From Caproicibacterium argilliputei (lineage in GTDB: Bacteria > Bacillota > Clostridia > Oscillospirales > Acutalibacteraceae), in NCBI RefSeq assembly GCF_029211325.2, contig NZ_CP135996.1, positions 620,001-684,000 on the forward strand: a stretch of DNA of 64,000 nucleotides, read 5' to 3'. This document shows positions 9,307 to 17,825 of the stretch, piece by piece. Both the position numbers and the translations under genes were made by a program. The first letter of the stretch is position 1. Each line of letters opens with the position of its first letter. The notes below the pieces were generated by a model that saw only the letters and a program-made list of their open reading frames with translations, searched no databases and was not told the DNA's origin.

Positions 9307-9708
9307 GTGCAGGTTCTGGTTATTGACGGGCAGGGCGGCGGTATCGGCCGCGAACTAGTGGCGGCGCTCAAGGGCAGACTGCCGCAGGCGCAGGTGACGG
9401 CGGTCGGCACCAACAGCGCGGCAACCGCCGCCATGCTGAAAGCAGGCGCGGACAATGCCGCCACCGGCGAAAATGCGGTTTTTGTCAACAGCCGCACGGC
9501 AGATGTCATTGTTGGGCCGCTCAGCATCGTGGTTGCGGACTCTATGCTGGGCGAAGTGACCGCCGCCATGGCGGCCGCCGTGGGGCGCAGTCCCGCAAAG
9601 CGTGTGCTGATTCCGGTCAGCCGGTGCAATAATTACGTTGCCGGTGACCGGGGACGACCGCTGAGCGAGTATGTGCAGGACGCAGTTGCGCTGATTGAAG
9701 CAGGCTGA
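9307..9708 (+). CDS. DUF3842 family protein
   Basis: 133 residues starting at GTG. It opens with a Rossmann-like strand and glycine loop, VLVIDGQGGGIG, then alternating helices and strands, and contains the family's conserved VGPLSIVVADSMLGE region. The family has no established function; the glycine loop suggests nucleotide or dinucleotide binding. It lies between the fructose operon and the ECF genes and is not clearly co-transcribed with either. The upstream ribosome site is weak (GAAGAAGG). Confidence 0.75.
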   Translation: MQVLVIDGQGGGIGRELVAALKGRLPQAQVTAVGTNSAATAAMLKAGADNAATGENAVFVNSRTADVIVGPLSIVVADSMLGEVTAAMAAAVGRSPAKRVLIPVSRCNNYVAGDRGRPLSEYVQDAVALIEAG

Positions 9709-9791
9709 CCGCTTGCGCCGTACCGGGAAGGTGCGGCGTGCCGCAGAAGCGGCTTTTGGCGGTTAGCTGATGGGAAAGAGCATAATCCATT

Positions 9792-9844
9792 GCCACGAAG
9801 GAACGGCTCTCCAGAAGGAGGGCCTGCCTTTCGCGGCATTTTTT
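9792..9844 (+). terminator. Terminator-like hairpin in the leader of the ECF genes
   Basis: GCCACGAAGG pairs imperfectly with CCTTTCGCGGC and is followed by ATTTTTTATT; the loop contains a further CTCC/GGAG hairpin. It lies about 50 bp before the EcfT start and after more GC-rich dyads at 9712-9760. It could end the DUF3842 transcript or be a riboswitch expression platform, but no known aptamer was recognised. Confidence 0.5.
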
Positions 9845-9893
9845 ATTGGCAGACAGCGCCGAAACAGTCTTTTGACAGGGAGGAGGGCACTTG

Positions 9894-10697
9894 GTGGAAA
9901 ATCTTCTGCTGGGGCAGTATGTACCCAGCGATTCGTTTGTGCACCGAATGGACGCACGCGCAAAATTGCTCGGCTTTCTGCTGCTTTTGGCGGTGGTTCT
10001 GCTAGCGGCAGACGGATTCGGGTATATTTGGGCGGCGGCTGTAACTGCGGCGGCAGTTCTGGCGGCGCGGCTGCCGGCAAAAAGCCTTGTGGTATCCTTC
10101 CGGGGGATGTGGCCGTTTTTTCTGGTGATTTTCAGCATGAACGCACTGTTTTCCAAAAGCGGAGAAGCTTTCTGGTCCTGGTGGATTTTTCGATTGAGCG
10201 TGGCGGGAATCCTGCAGGGCATACGGGCTGCTGCCAATATGGCGTTCCTGCTGGCGCTCAGTGCGGTGCTGCTTTATACAACACCGCCGGTACAGGTTAC
10301 CGAGGCACTGGAAAGCTTTTTGAAACCGCTGAAACTGCTGCGTGTGCCAGTGGAGGAAATAGCCATGATTCTGGGCATTTCGTTTCGCTTTCTGCCGGAT
10401 TTGCTTACGGAAACGGAAAAAATCCGCCGGGCACAGCTTGCGCGCGGCGCACGGTTTTCCGGGCGTGGTGTTTGGGGCAAAGCCACCGGCGTTTTGCCGC
10501 TGGTTGTGCCGGTGTTTCTGTCGGCATTTCGGCGGGCTGACGCACTTTCAACCGCCATGGAGGCGCGTGCTTACCGCGGCGCCGCCGGTCGGACACACCG
10601 TACCCTTTCCCAGCTGCGGGCGATGGACGGCGCGGCGCTGGGTTTCTGTTTGTCTGTCCTTGCAGTGCAGATTTTTGCAGGGTATTTTATCAAATAA
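9894..10697 (+). CDS. ecfT: ECF transporter transmembrane T component
   Basis: 267 residues, about five to six membrane segments. The EcfT N-terminal signature is GQYVPSDSFVHRMDARAKLL. The two Ala-Arg-Gly-type coupling motifs that touch the ATPases appear as AQLARGA and AMEARAYRG. GTG at 9894 is chosen because AGGAGGG ends 6 bp upstream; the TTG at 9891 is too close. It forms an operon with the S component. No EcfA ATPase gene lies nearby, so it must use subunits encoded elsewhere. Confidence 0.85.
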   Translation: MENLLLGQYVPSDSFVHRMDARAKLLGFLLLLAVVLLAADGFGYIWAAAVTAAAVLAARLPAKSLVVSFRGMWPFFLVIFSMNALFSKSGEAFWSWWIFRLSVAGILQGIRAAANMAFLLALSAVLLYTTPPVQVTEALESFLKPLKLLRVPVEEIAMILGISFRFLPDLLTETEKIRRAQLARGARFSGRGVWGKATGVLPLVVPVFLSAFRRADALSTAMEARAYRGAAGRTHRTLSQLRAMDGAALGFCLSVLAVQIFAGYFIK

Positions 10698-10710
10698 AGA
10701 GAGGGTTTTT

Positions 10711-11274
10711 ATGAAACAACTGTCATCGGTTAAAAAATCAATTTTGACGGCGCTTTGCATTGCGCTGTGCGTCGTTCTGCCACTGGCGTTTCACGCTGTG
10801 CCGGACGGCGGTACCATTTACAGCCCCATGCACCTGCCGGTGCTGCTGTGCGGGTTGGTCTGCGGCTGGCCGTTTGGCTTGTTGTGCGGGGTTGCGGGGC
10901 CGCTGCTCTCCAGCCTGCTGACGCAGATGCCGCCGGCAGCATATTTGCCGGCAATGCTGGTAGAGCTGGCCGCTTATGGCGTTTTATCCGGTTTGCTGAT
11001 GCAGTGGGTGCACACCGGAAAACGGACAGCGGATTTATACATCAGCCTGCTGGGGGCGATGGTGGGCGGCCGCCTGCTTGCCGGTGCGGCGAAGGCACTG
11101 TTTTTCGCGGCGGGCAGCTACTCCCTGTCCGCGTGGGCAGCCGCCTACTTTGTGGTCAGTCTGCCGGGCATGATTCTGCAGCTGATTCTGCTGCCGGTGC
11201 TGTACACGGCACTGGAAAAGTCCGCATTGATTCCGCCGCGCTACGCAAAGCGGCAGAACATCGGTAAAGCCTGA
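10711..11274 (+). CDS. ECF transporter S component, substrate unknown
   Basis: 187 residues with about six hydrophobic segments and the conserved block YSPMHLPVLLCGLVCG early in the protein, as in several vitamin-type S components. The ATG at 10711 follows GAGAGGG and lies 13 bp after ecfT. An S component gives the transporter its specificity. The ligand cannot be named: thiamine-, biotin- and folate-specific motifs were not recognised and no known riboswitch is upstream. Confidence 0.75.
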   Translation: MKQLSSVKKSILTALCIALCVVLPLAFHAVPDGGTIYSPMHLPVLLCGLVCGWPFGLLCGVAGPLLSSLLTQMPPAAYLPAMLVELAAYGVLSGLLMQWVHTGKRTADLYISLLGAMVGGRLLAGAAKALFFAAGSYSLSAWAAAYFVVSLPGMILQLILLPVLYTALEKSALIPPRYAKRQNIGKA

Positions 11275-11312
11275 GCAGTGCAAAGCGTGCGGCAGAATGG
11301 AGGAAAGCGAAC

Positions 11313-12359
11313 ATGGAGTTTGCACAGTGCCTGCTGCGGCAGGCGGAAAAGCATCCGTCCCTGCAGGCGCAGGATGTCTTAAAACTGTGTTACCAGGCGG
11401 CGTTCGGTGCAGCGCATCTGCGGCAGCAACTGCCGCAGGGCGAAAAGTGGTTTTACGAAGAATTTGCGGCGACGCCGGCGGATGCACAGGCGCTGTCGGA
11501 GCCGATTTCACCGGCACTGTGCCGTGTGAACCTTTCCGCCTGGAAGCGGTGCAAACTGCCGCCGGCGTGGCTGTTTCGCCTGTGCGGCTTGACAGAGGAG
11601 GCGGATGGGGGTGCGCGGGCACGGTTCTTACTGTACTGCGGGCAGGTGCGGGAACTTGCACAGGCGGGCAAATTGCCGGTGACCGAAGCGGCCTGGGAAG
11701 CACAGCTGCGGCAGTTTGACGGCACGGGGCGCGGGCCAGTTCACCACAGCGAACCGTATCGGCAGGCAGAAGCACCGGCTTACCGGCTGGCGCCCGCATG
11801 GGCGGTCCGGCTGTTTCCACTGCTGCAGCGGCTGGCGGCTTTGCCGGAAAAGCCGGTTTCGGTTTTGGCGATGGACGGCCGCACGGCCTCCGGAAAAAGC
11901 ACGATGGCGGCGCAGCTTGCAGTGGTGCTGCAGGCCGGCGTGGCGCACATGGATGATTTCTTTTTGCCACAAAGCCTGCGTACAACTGCACGTTTGTCGG
12001 TACCCGGCGGGAATGTGCACTACGAACGTTTTATACAGGAAATCTTGCCGTACCTGCGCGATGCGAATGCGTTTTCTTACCGAAAGTTTGACTGCGGCAG
12101 CATGGACTTTGCCGGGCAGCGGGAGGTGCCGGTCGGCAGATGGCGTATTGTGGAGGGCTCGTACAGTATGCACCCCAAGTTTGGACGTTACTGGGACACC
12201 GCTGTCTTTTCCACCGTGAATCCACAGGAGCAATTGGAGCGCATTTGCAGGCGAAACGGCGCACAAGCCGCCGCGCTTTTTGAAACGCACTGGATTCCGC
12301 TGGAGGAAGCGTACTTTGCCGACTGCCGGACAGCAGAGCGCGCAGATTTGACTCTTTAA
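11313..12359 (+). CDS. Two-domain protein with a C-terminal uridine-kinase-like P-loop domain
   Basis: 348 residues. Residues about 1-150 form a helical domain of unknown role (LKLCYQAAFGAAHL). Residues about 180-348 are a P-loop kinase domain: Walker A GRTASGKST, then HMDDFFLP, the Asp-rich segment of uridine/phosphoribulokinase-type enzymes, and VEGSYSMHP. It probably phosphorylates a small nucleoside or sugar-like molecule. It follows the ECF S component by 38 bp, so the substrate might be the imported compound; that is inference. GGAGGAAAG lies upstream of the ATG. Confidence 0.65.
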   Translation: MEFAQCLLRQAEKHPSLQAQDVLKLCYQAAFGAAHLRQQLPQGEKWFYEEFAATPADAQALSEPISPALCRVNLSAWKRCKLPPAWLFRLCGLTEEADGGARARFLLYCGQVRELAQAGKLPVTEAAWEAQLRQFDGTGRGPVHHSEPYRQAEAPAYRLAPAWAVRLFPLLQRLAALPEKPVSVLAMDGRTASGKSTMAAQLAVVLQAGVAHMDDFFLPQSLRTTARLSVPGGNVHYERFIQEILPYLRDANAFSYRKFDCGSMDFAGQREVPVGRWRIVEGSYSMHPKFGRYWDTAVFSTVNPQEQLERICRRNGAQAAALFETHWIPLEEAYFADCRTAERADLTL

Positions 12360-12417
12360 AACAGGTAAGCGGAAAAATGATAGAAAGGGCGGAGCAGGCA
12401 AAATTCTAACAGGTACA

Positions 12418-12444
12418 TTAGCACTCATGCTAGAAGAGTGCTAA
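12418..12444 (+). promoter_or_regulatory. CIRCE operator (HrcA binding site)
   Basis: Perfect TTAGCACTC-N9-GAGTGCTAA. This is the binding site of the heat-shock repressor HrcA, 150 bp upstream of the Hsp20 start. It implies that the small heat-shock gene is derepressed on heat stress. Confidence 0.95.
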
Positions 12445-12593
12445 TGTTTACGAAATGTTCATGTAATTTCTGCTGTTTGTTAACAGTCGGTGGGTATGAT
12501 AAGAATTGTCAAAGGGAAAGATCCCAAAGACAACATCAAAAAAATTCTTACACCGCCCTAAACGGGCAGGCAGAAAAAATGGAGGTTTTCATC

Positions 12594-13022
12594 ATGTTTG
12601 ACTTGATTCCTTTTGAGCATCGCAACGCTGGCCTGTTTGACTTTTTCAACCATTTCGATGATGATTTCTTCAATTCCGTCGAAAATAACTTCTCCCCCTG
12701 CCGCACGGATATTCGCGACGAGGGCAGCAAGTATGTTTTGGAGGCGGAGCTGCCGGGTTTCCAAAAAGAAGAAATTGCCATCAATGTGGAAAATGATTGC
12801 CTGACGCTGGCTGCACAGCACAAGGACGAAAATGAGCAGAAAGACAAGGCGGGCAATTACATTCGCCGCGAGCGCCGCATGAGCGGTATGAGCCGGTCGT
12901 TTGATGTCTCCGGTATTGACACGGCGAAAATTAGTGCAAGCTTTGAAAATGGCATTTTGACTATGGATCTGCCGAAGAAAGAGGAAGCAAAGCAGCTGCC
13001 AAAGCAGATTCCGATTCAATAA
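12594..13022 (+). CDS. Hsp20 / alpha-crystallin family small heat-shock protein
   Basis: 142 residues. The alpha-crystallin domain (about 40-130) includes YVLEAELPGFQKEEI and the C-terminal motif ASFENGILTM, followed by a short Ile-Pro-Ile tail typical of sHsp oligomer contacts. It is an ATP-independent holdase binding unfolding proteins. ATG at 12594 is preceded by GGAGG; the frame is open further upstream but has no ribosome site there. Controlled by the CIRCE element and followed by a strong terminator, so it is a single-gene unit. Confidence 0.95.
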   Translation: MFDLIPFEHRNAGLFDFFNHFDDDFFNSVENNFSPCRTDIRDEGSKYVLEAELPGFQKEEIAINVENDCLTLAAQHKDENEQKDKAGNYIRRERRMSGMSRSFDVSGIDTAKISASFENGILTMDLPKKEEAKQLPKQIPIQ

Positions 13023-13051
13023 AAAACCGACCGCTGCAAGCTAGCGGACTT

Positions 13052-13106
13052 TAAAGGCGGCGCCGCCGCGGGGACAGAAATCCCTGCGGCGGCGCCGTCC
13101 TTTTTT
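13052..13106 (+). terminator. Intrinsic terminator after hsp20
   Basis: Very GC-rich arms (GGCGGCGCCGCCGCGGGGA from 13057, and its partner from 13081) followed by CCTTTTTT. Confidence 0.9.
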
Positions 13107-13297
13107 CTGCGGAGGAGGATTCCTGTCTAACTTGCACCTCTTCTACAGCAAAAATTCCACATTGCCATGCATTTTCACAGAAACATCAAAAACTGTACGG
13201 TATAAAGATGGAATCTTGGCAGTATGCGCGCAGAGAAAGCAATGCTATGATAAATATGTACAAAAGATTAAGGAAATGTGGTTCAGGAGGGGTCATA

Positions 13298-14248
13298 ATG
13301 GTCAAAGGGGCTGTTCCCGTAAAGAGTGGAGCAACAAAGAAGAAAAAGAGCGGCCGCCAAAGTAAGAGAATGTTCTTCTATGTGCTGCCTTTTTTGGTTC
13401 TGGTATTTCTGTTTTCGTATTTTCCACTGTACGGCTGGGTTTATGCCTTTTATGACTACAAACCGCCGTTGCCGCTTTCAGAGTGCGACTTTGTGGGAAC
13501 CAAGTGGTTCACCATGCTGTTTGCCAATTCCACGCAGGTCAAACAGCTGCTTCAGGTCATGGAAAACACCTTTGCCATGAGTCTGCTGGGAATTGCCACT
13601 TCCATTCTGCCGCTGCTGTTTGCGGTGTTTCTTAATGAGATTAAGAACAAGCCGTTTCGCAATGTGGTGCAGACGCTGACAACACTGCCAAACTTCATCA
13701 GCTGGGTGCTGGTGTTTTCCGTTGCATTCAGCCTGTTTTCAAACACCGGCATGGTCAACACTGTCCTGCAGAATATGGGGATTCTCCACGACCCGGTTAA
13801 GTTTTTGGACAGTGACGCGCACACCTGGCTGTGGATGCTGTTCTGGAACACATGGAAGAGCTTGGGCTGGAACGCCATTCTGTACTTAGCCTCTATCAGC
13901 AGCATTGACCTGTCGCTGTATGAAGCCGCGCGGGTGGACGGCGCAAACCGGGCGCAGCTGATGCGGCACATCACCATTCCGGCACTGATGCCAACTTTCT
14001 TTGTCCTGCTGATGCTCTCCGTTGCGAATTTCCTCAACAACGGCATGGATCAGTACTTCGTTTTCCAGAACGCATTCAATAAAACGCACATCCAGGTTTT
14101 GGATCTTTATGTTTACAACATCGGTATGACCGGCAACAGCCTGTCGCTGGCAACGGCAATCAGCATGATGAAGAGTGTTGTCAGTGTGGTGCTGCTGGTG
14201 CTTGTAAACTACACCTCGAAAAAGACACGCGGCGAGTCAATTATCTGA
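13298..14248 (+). CDS. Sugar ABC transporter permease, LplB type
   Basis: 316 residues, six predicted membrane segments beginning at MFFYVLPFLVLVFLFSYFP. The permease EAA loop is visible as YEAARVDGANRAQLMRHITIP. The N terminus has a Lys-rich cytoplasmic stretch, as in LplB/YtcP-type polysaccharide importers. ATG at 13298 has AGGAGGGG 5 bp upstream; the open frame extends 90 bp earlier without a ribosome site. With the next two genes it forms a carbohydrate importer; no ATPase gene is nearby, which is common since these share MsmK-like ATPases. Confidence 0.9.
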   Translation: MVKGAVPVKSGATKKKKSGRQSKRMFFYVLPFLVLVFLFSYFPLYGWVYAFYDYKPPLPLSECDFVGTKWFTMLFANSTQVKQLLQVMENTFAMSLLGIATSILPLLFAVFLNEIKNKPFRNVVQTLTTLPNFISWVLVFSVAFSLFSNTGMVNTVLQNMGILHDPVKFLDSDAHTWLWMLFWNTWKSLGWNAILYLASISSIDLSLYEAARVDGANRAQLMRHITIPALMPTFFVLLMLSVANFLNNGMDQYFVFQNAFNKTHIQVLDLYVYNIGMTGNSLSLATAISMMKSVVSVVLLVLVNYTSKKTRGESII

Positions 14249-14271
14249 CTCGGAAAAAGGAGGAAAAACCT

Positions 14272-15192
14272 GTGGTATCTATTAAAAAAAAGAAGCAGCC
14301 CCTAACGAAGGGCGCGGTGATTTTTAATCTGTGCAACTACCTGTTCTTTGCCGTCATGGCGCTGATCTGCGCATATCCGTTTTACTATTTGATTATCAAC
14401 ACCATCAGCGCGAACGGCTTGAGCGCAAACGGCGCAATCAACTTTCTGCCGCAGCAAATTCATTTTCAAAACTATGTGCAGGTGCTGCAGCTGGAGGGGC
14501 TGCCGTTGGCGGCAACCGTGACCATCGCCCGTACCGTTATCGGCACGGTCTGCACCGTGATGGCGTCCGCGTTTCTGGGTTTTATGTTCACCCAGCGGCG
14601 GATGTGGGGGCGCAAATTCTGGTACCGGTTTTTGGTTATCACCATGTACTTTAACGCCGGCCTGATTCCGATGTTTATCACCATGAAAAATCTGCACCTG
14701 ACCAATACCTTTTGGGTTTACATTCTGCCGGCAATTGTGCAGCCATTTAACATCATCCTGGTGAAAACCTATGTGGAGTCCATTCCAAGCGCCCTGCAGG
14801 AGGCCGCCGAAATCGACGGCGCGGGCATTTTGACGGTATTCTGGAAAGTTATTCTGCCAACCTGTACGCCGATTTTGGCAACGGTGGCGATTTTTGCGGC
14901 AGTCGGTCAGTGGAACTCCTTTCAGGATACTTTGATTTATGTGACGGACACCAAGCTGTACTCGCTGCAGTACCTGCTGTACCAGTACATCAATCAGGCG
15001 AATTCACTGGCGATGCTGGTGAAAAACAACGGCACCGCCGGCATGGATATGGCGGCGCTCGCCACCCAGCAGACGCCGACTTCTATCCGTATGACAGTGT
15101 CGGTCATTGTGGTGCTGCCGATTCTGTTTATTTACCCGATGTTCCAGCGGTATTTTGTCAAAGGCATTATGATTGGTTCGGTCAAAGGGTAA
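14272..15192 (+). CDS. Sugar ABC transporter permease, LplC/YtcP type
   Basis: 306 residues, six membrane segments. The EAA loop reads LQEAAEIDGAGILTVFWKVILP. GTG at 14272 has AAAGGAGGA 8 bp upstream and lies 23 bp after the first permease. It is the second half of the heterodimeric channel. Confidence 0.9.
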   Translation: MVSIKKKKQPLTKGAVIFNLCNYLFFAVMALICAYPFYYLIINTISANGLSANGAINFLPQQIHFQNYVQVLQLEGLPLAATVTIARTVIGTVCTVMASAFLGFMFTQRRMWGRKFWYRFLVITMYFNAGLIPMFITMKNLHLTNTFWVYILPAIVQPFNIILVKTYVESIPSALQEAAEIDGAGILTVFWKVILPTCTPILATVAIFAAVGQWNSFQDTLIYVTDTKLYSLQYLLYQYINQANSLAMLVKNNGTAGMDMAALATQQTPTSIRMTVSVIVVLPILFIYPMFQRYFVKGIMIGSVKG

Positions 15193-15230
15193 GAGTCAGC
15201 GGGTGCGTGCCCGCAAAACAGTTGTCTGAA

Positions 15231-15250
15231 GCAGGCAAAAAGAAGCCTGT
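15231..15250 (+). other. Intergenic stem-loop between permease and binding-protein genes
   Basis: AGGC and GCCT arms around AAAAAGAA, then TTTTATAAT. It may be an attenuator or an mRNA-processing stem that lets the binding protein be made in excess over the permeases, a common arrangement. The TATAAT at 15253 has no good -35 at the right distance. Confidence 0.4.
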
Positions 15251-15293
15251 TTTATAATAGGTATCAATGCATACAAATGGGAGGATTGCAACA

Positions 15294-17087
15294 ATGAGAG
15301 TGACAAAAAGAGTAGCCGCTGCACTGCTCTGTGCAGCAATGTTGGTCAGCAGCACAGCCTGCAGCGGGGGGAGCGGCTCGTCGTCCGTTTCTGCCGGCAG
15401 CGCTGCGGGGAGCACCGCCGCTTCCGATACCGGCACGGGCAGTTCCAAGTACAAAAAGTTTATTACCGTGGATGTCTTTGACAGCCAGGCAAACTATCAG
15501 GGCAAGCAGTCCGGCTGGTTTGCAAAAATTGTAAAGGATAAGTTTAACATGGAGCTGAACATCATCGCGCCGAACGTGGCAGGCGGCGGCGACACCCTGT
15601 TTCAGACACGCTCCGCCGCAGGCGACTTGGGCGACTTAATCCTGACCGGTGCCAACAACGGACGGCTTTCGACGATGGTTAAGGCGGGTCTTCTGGCAGA
15701 CATGACCGACTTGATGAAGAATGAAAAGAACATTTCTAATTACAGCAGCGCCATCACAGAAACCAACAAGCTGGCGTCAAAAACAGGAATGTGGGCAATC
15801 CCCAGCCAGATTTCCAGCCAGACTGCAGACACCCCTAGTGAAGGCTTGGACCCGACCTTCGGCCCGTATGTCCGCTGGGATGCTTACAAAAAAGCCGGTT
15901 ATCCGGAAATGAAGAGCATGGATGACCTGCTCACAGTCTGGAAAAAGATGCAGGATGCTGTGCCGAAGAGCGACTCCGGCAAAAAGACCTACGCTGTCTC
16001 CCTCTTTAAAGACTGGGACGACAACATGATGAACAATGCCAAGCAGCCTACCTGCCTGTATGGCTACGATGAGATGGGCTTTGTGCTTGCCAAAGCAGAC
16101 GGCAGCGATTACCAGAGCATCGTCGACAGCAATTCGATTTACAACAAGGTGCTCAAGCTGTTCTTTAAGGCGAACCAGATGGGTTTGGTAGACCCAGAGT
16201 CCACTTCACAGAACTACGATACGCTTAACAGTAAGTACAAGGACGGTCAGGTTCTGTACTCGCCGTGGCCGTGGCTGGGGCAGGCCGCTTACAACACAAC
16301 CGAACATAAGCAGGCTGGCAAAGGCTTCATGCTGGCACCGATTGACGACATGAAAATTTTCTCCTACGGCTGTGTGCCGAACGGCAATCCCTCCAACTGC
16401 ATTTCCATCGGCAGCAAGGCGGAGGATCCGCAGCGTCTGGCAGACTTTATCGACTGGCTCTACTCGCCGGAAGGCATTGAGGATACCATGGGCGCCGGCC
16501 CGAAGGGCTTGACCTGGGAAATGAAGGACGGAAAGCCGGCTTTGACGGAGTTCGGCAAGAAAGCGCAGCTTGGCGGCGACGCAACACTTCCGGCGTCGTA
16601 TGGCGGCGGCAGCTGGAAAGACGGCGTTTCGCAGCTGAACTTTAACACCGTTACGCCGGTCGACATCGACCCCGAAACCAAGTCTACCTATTCTTACACC
16701 ATGTGGGACAGCGTGCTGAGCGAAAACACAACGGCACTGGACACCGATTGGCAGAAAAAGATGGGCACAAAAACAACGATTGACTATCTCAAAAAACATG
16801 ATATGCTGATGGTAGCGCCCGGCAGCGGTTACGCTGCGCCGGAGGTCAGTTCCGACATCGCAACGCTGCGCAATCAGTGCAAGCAGGTTATTGTTGCAGA
16901 TTCCTGGAAAATGATTTTCGCAAAGGATGAAAATGAATTTAACAGTCTTCTGAAGGATATGCAGACCACAGTGAAGGGCTTGGGTTACGACCAGGTTTTG
17001 GCGGTGGATATGAAGGATGCAAAGGATCAGCAGACTGCCCGCGAAACGATCATGAAGACAAACGGAAGCAGCGCCAGCAGCAAATAA
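15294..17087 (+). CDS. Extracellular solute-binding lipoprotein of the sugar ABC importer
   Basis: 597 residues. A lipoprotein signal (RVTKRVAAALLCAAML) ends at the lipobox STAC, then a Gly/Ser/Ala-rich linker of about 30 residues, then a large family-1-type binding fold. Its near-600-residue length matches LplA-type oligosaccharide-binding proteins. ATG at 15294 follows GGGAGGA by 8 bp. Ligand unknown; the SGNH esterase and fucosidase downstream suggest an acetylated, fucose-containing oligosaccharide. Confidence 0.88.
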   Translation: MRVTKRVAAALLCAAMLVSSTACSGGSGSSSVSAGSAAGSTAASDTGTGSSKYKKFITVDVFDSQANYQGKQSGWFAKIVKDKFNMELNIIAPNVAGGGDTLFQTRSAAGDLGDLILTGANNGRLSTMVKAGLLADMTDLMKNEKNISNYSSAITETNKLASKTGMWAIPSQISSQTADTPSEGLDPTFGPYVRWDAYKKAGYPEMKSMDDLLTVWKKMQDAVPKSDSGKKTYAVSLFKDWDDNMMNNAKQPTCLYGYDEMGFVLAKADGSDYQSIVDSNSIYNKVLKLFFKANQMGLVDPESTSQNYDTLNSKYKDGQVLYSPWPWLGQAAYNTTEHKQAGKGFMLAPIDDMKIFSYGCVPNGNPSNCISIGSKAEDPQRLADFIDWLYSPEGIEDTMGAGPKGLTWEMKDGKPALTEFGKKAQLGGDATLPASYGGGSWKDGVSQLNFNTVTPVDIDPETKSTYSYTMWDSVLSENTTALDTDWQKKMGTKTTIDYLKKHDMLMVAPGSGYAAPEVSSDIATLRNQCKQVIVADSWKMIFAKDENEFNSLLKDMQTTVKGLGYDQVLAVDMKDAKDQQTARETIMKTNGSSASSK

Positions 17088-17100
17088 GCGCTGAAAACAG

Positions 17101-17134
17101 GAGGGCACTGGCTCAAGTCAGCGCCCTCTTTTTC
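17101..17134 (+). terminator. Intrinsic terminator after the ABC operon
   Basis: GAGGGC and GCCCTC arms, extended by CTG/CAG pairs, then CTTTTTC. The esterase gene follows 30 bp later, so readthrough may supply part of its expression. Confidence 0.8.
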
Positions 17135-17163
17135 TGGGTGTAATGAATTAGGAGGACTTTAAA

Positions 17164-17820
17164 ATGTTACTGGAAAAAGGAAGCAGGCTGGTCATGATTG
17201 GAGATTCCGTGACAGACTGCGGCAGAAATTATCAGGCGGCGCCGGCTGCGTGGGACTCCTACGGCGATGGCTACGTCCGTTTGGTCAATGCTGTGCTGAC
17301 CGGCTTGGCGCCGGAGCAGAAAATCATGGTGGTTAATAAAGGCGTCAACGGCGATACCATCCGCCACCTGAAAGCACGCTGGAAGCAGGATGTGACCGCC
17401 CTGCATCCGGATTATCTTTCCGTGATGATTGGCATTAACGACGTCTGGCGCCAGTTTGACGGGGAGCTGCAGCAGCTGGAAACGGTCAGTCCGGCGGAGT
17501 ACGAGCAGACATACTGCGAATTGCTGGAACAGACCAAGCCACAGGTAAAGAATATTTTCATTTTTAGTCCGTTTTTTATGGAGCTGAACCGCAGCGATCC
17601 CATGCGCCGGCGGGTGGATGAGTACGCCGCCATTGCGCGCAGGATTGCGGAAAAGTTTGGGCTGCCGTACATCGACGTGCAGAAACGAATCGACCGATAT
17701 CTGCAGTCGCTTTCCTATTTTTACATCAGCGCGGACCGTGTGCACCCCAACCTGCAGGGTCACATGATTTTGGCGAAAGCATTTTTGGACACTGTCGAAT
17801 TTGACTGGAAAGAAAGGTGA
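17164..17820 (+). CDS. SGNH/GDSL-family esterase
   Basis: 218 residues, cytoplasmic. SGNH blocks are all visible: GDS in MIGDSVTDCG, the Gly in NKGVNGDTIR, the Asn in VMIGINDVWR, and the catalytic Asp/His pair in DRVHPNLQGH. It is most likely a carbohydrate esterase removing acetyl groups from oligosaccharides brought in by the upstream transporter. GGAGG lies before the ATG, and its stop overlaps the region just before the fucosidase start. Confidence 0.88.
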   Translation: MLLEKGSRLVMIGDSVTDCGRNYQAAPAAWDSYGDGYVRLVNAVLTGLAPEQKIMVVNKGVNGDTIRHLKARWKQDVTALHPDYLSVMIGINDVWRQFDGELQQLETVSPAEYEQTYCELLEQTKPQVKNIFIFSPFFMELNRSDPMRRRVDEYAAIARRIAEKFGLPYIDVQKRIDRYLQSLSYFYISADRVHPNLQGHMILAKAFLDTVEFDWKER

Positions 17821-17825
17821 GTAAA

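Noticed and set aside
9709..9890. Known riboswitch (TPP, THF, cobalamin or PreQ1) before the ECF genes
   Set aside because: The conserved aptamer segments of these classes were not found; only a terminator-like hairpin is supported.
13107..13297. Promoter for the LplB-type operon
   Set aside because: TTGGCA and TATGAT occur but are 24 bp apart; no pair with normal spacing was found, so none is called.
15222..15258. Internal promoter before the binding-protein gene
   Set aside because: TTGTCT and TATAAT are 25 bp apart, too far; a stem-loop is the better-supported feature.
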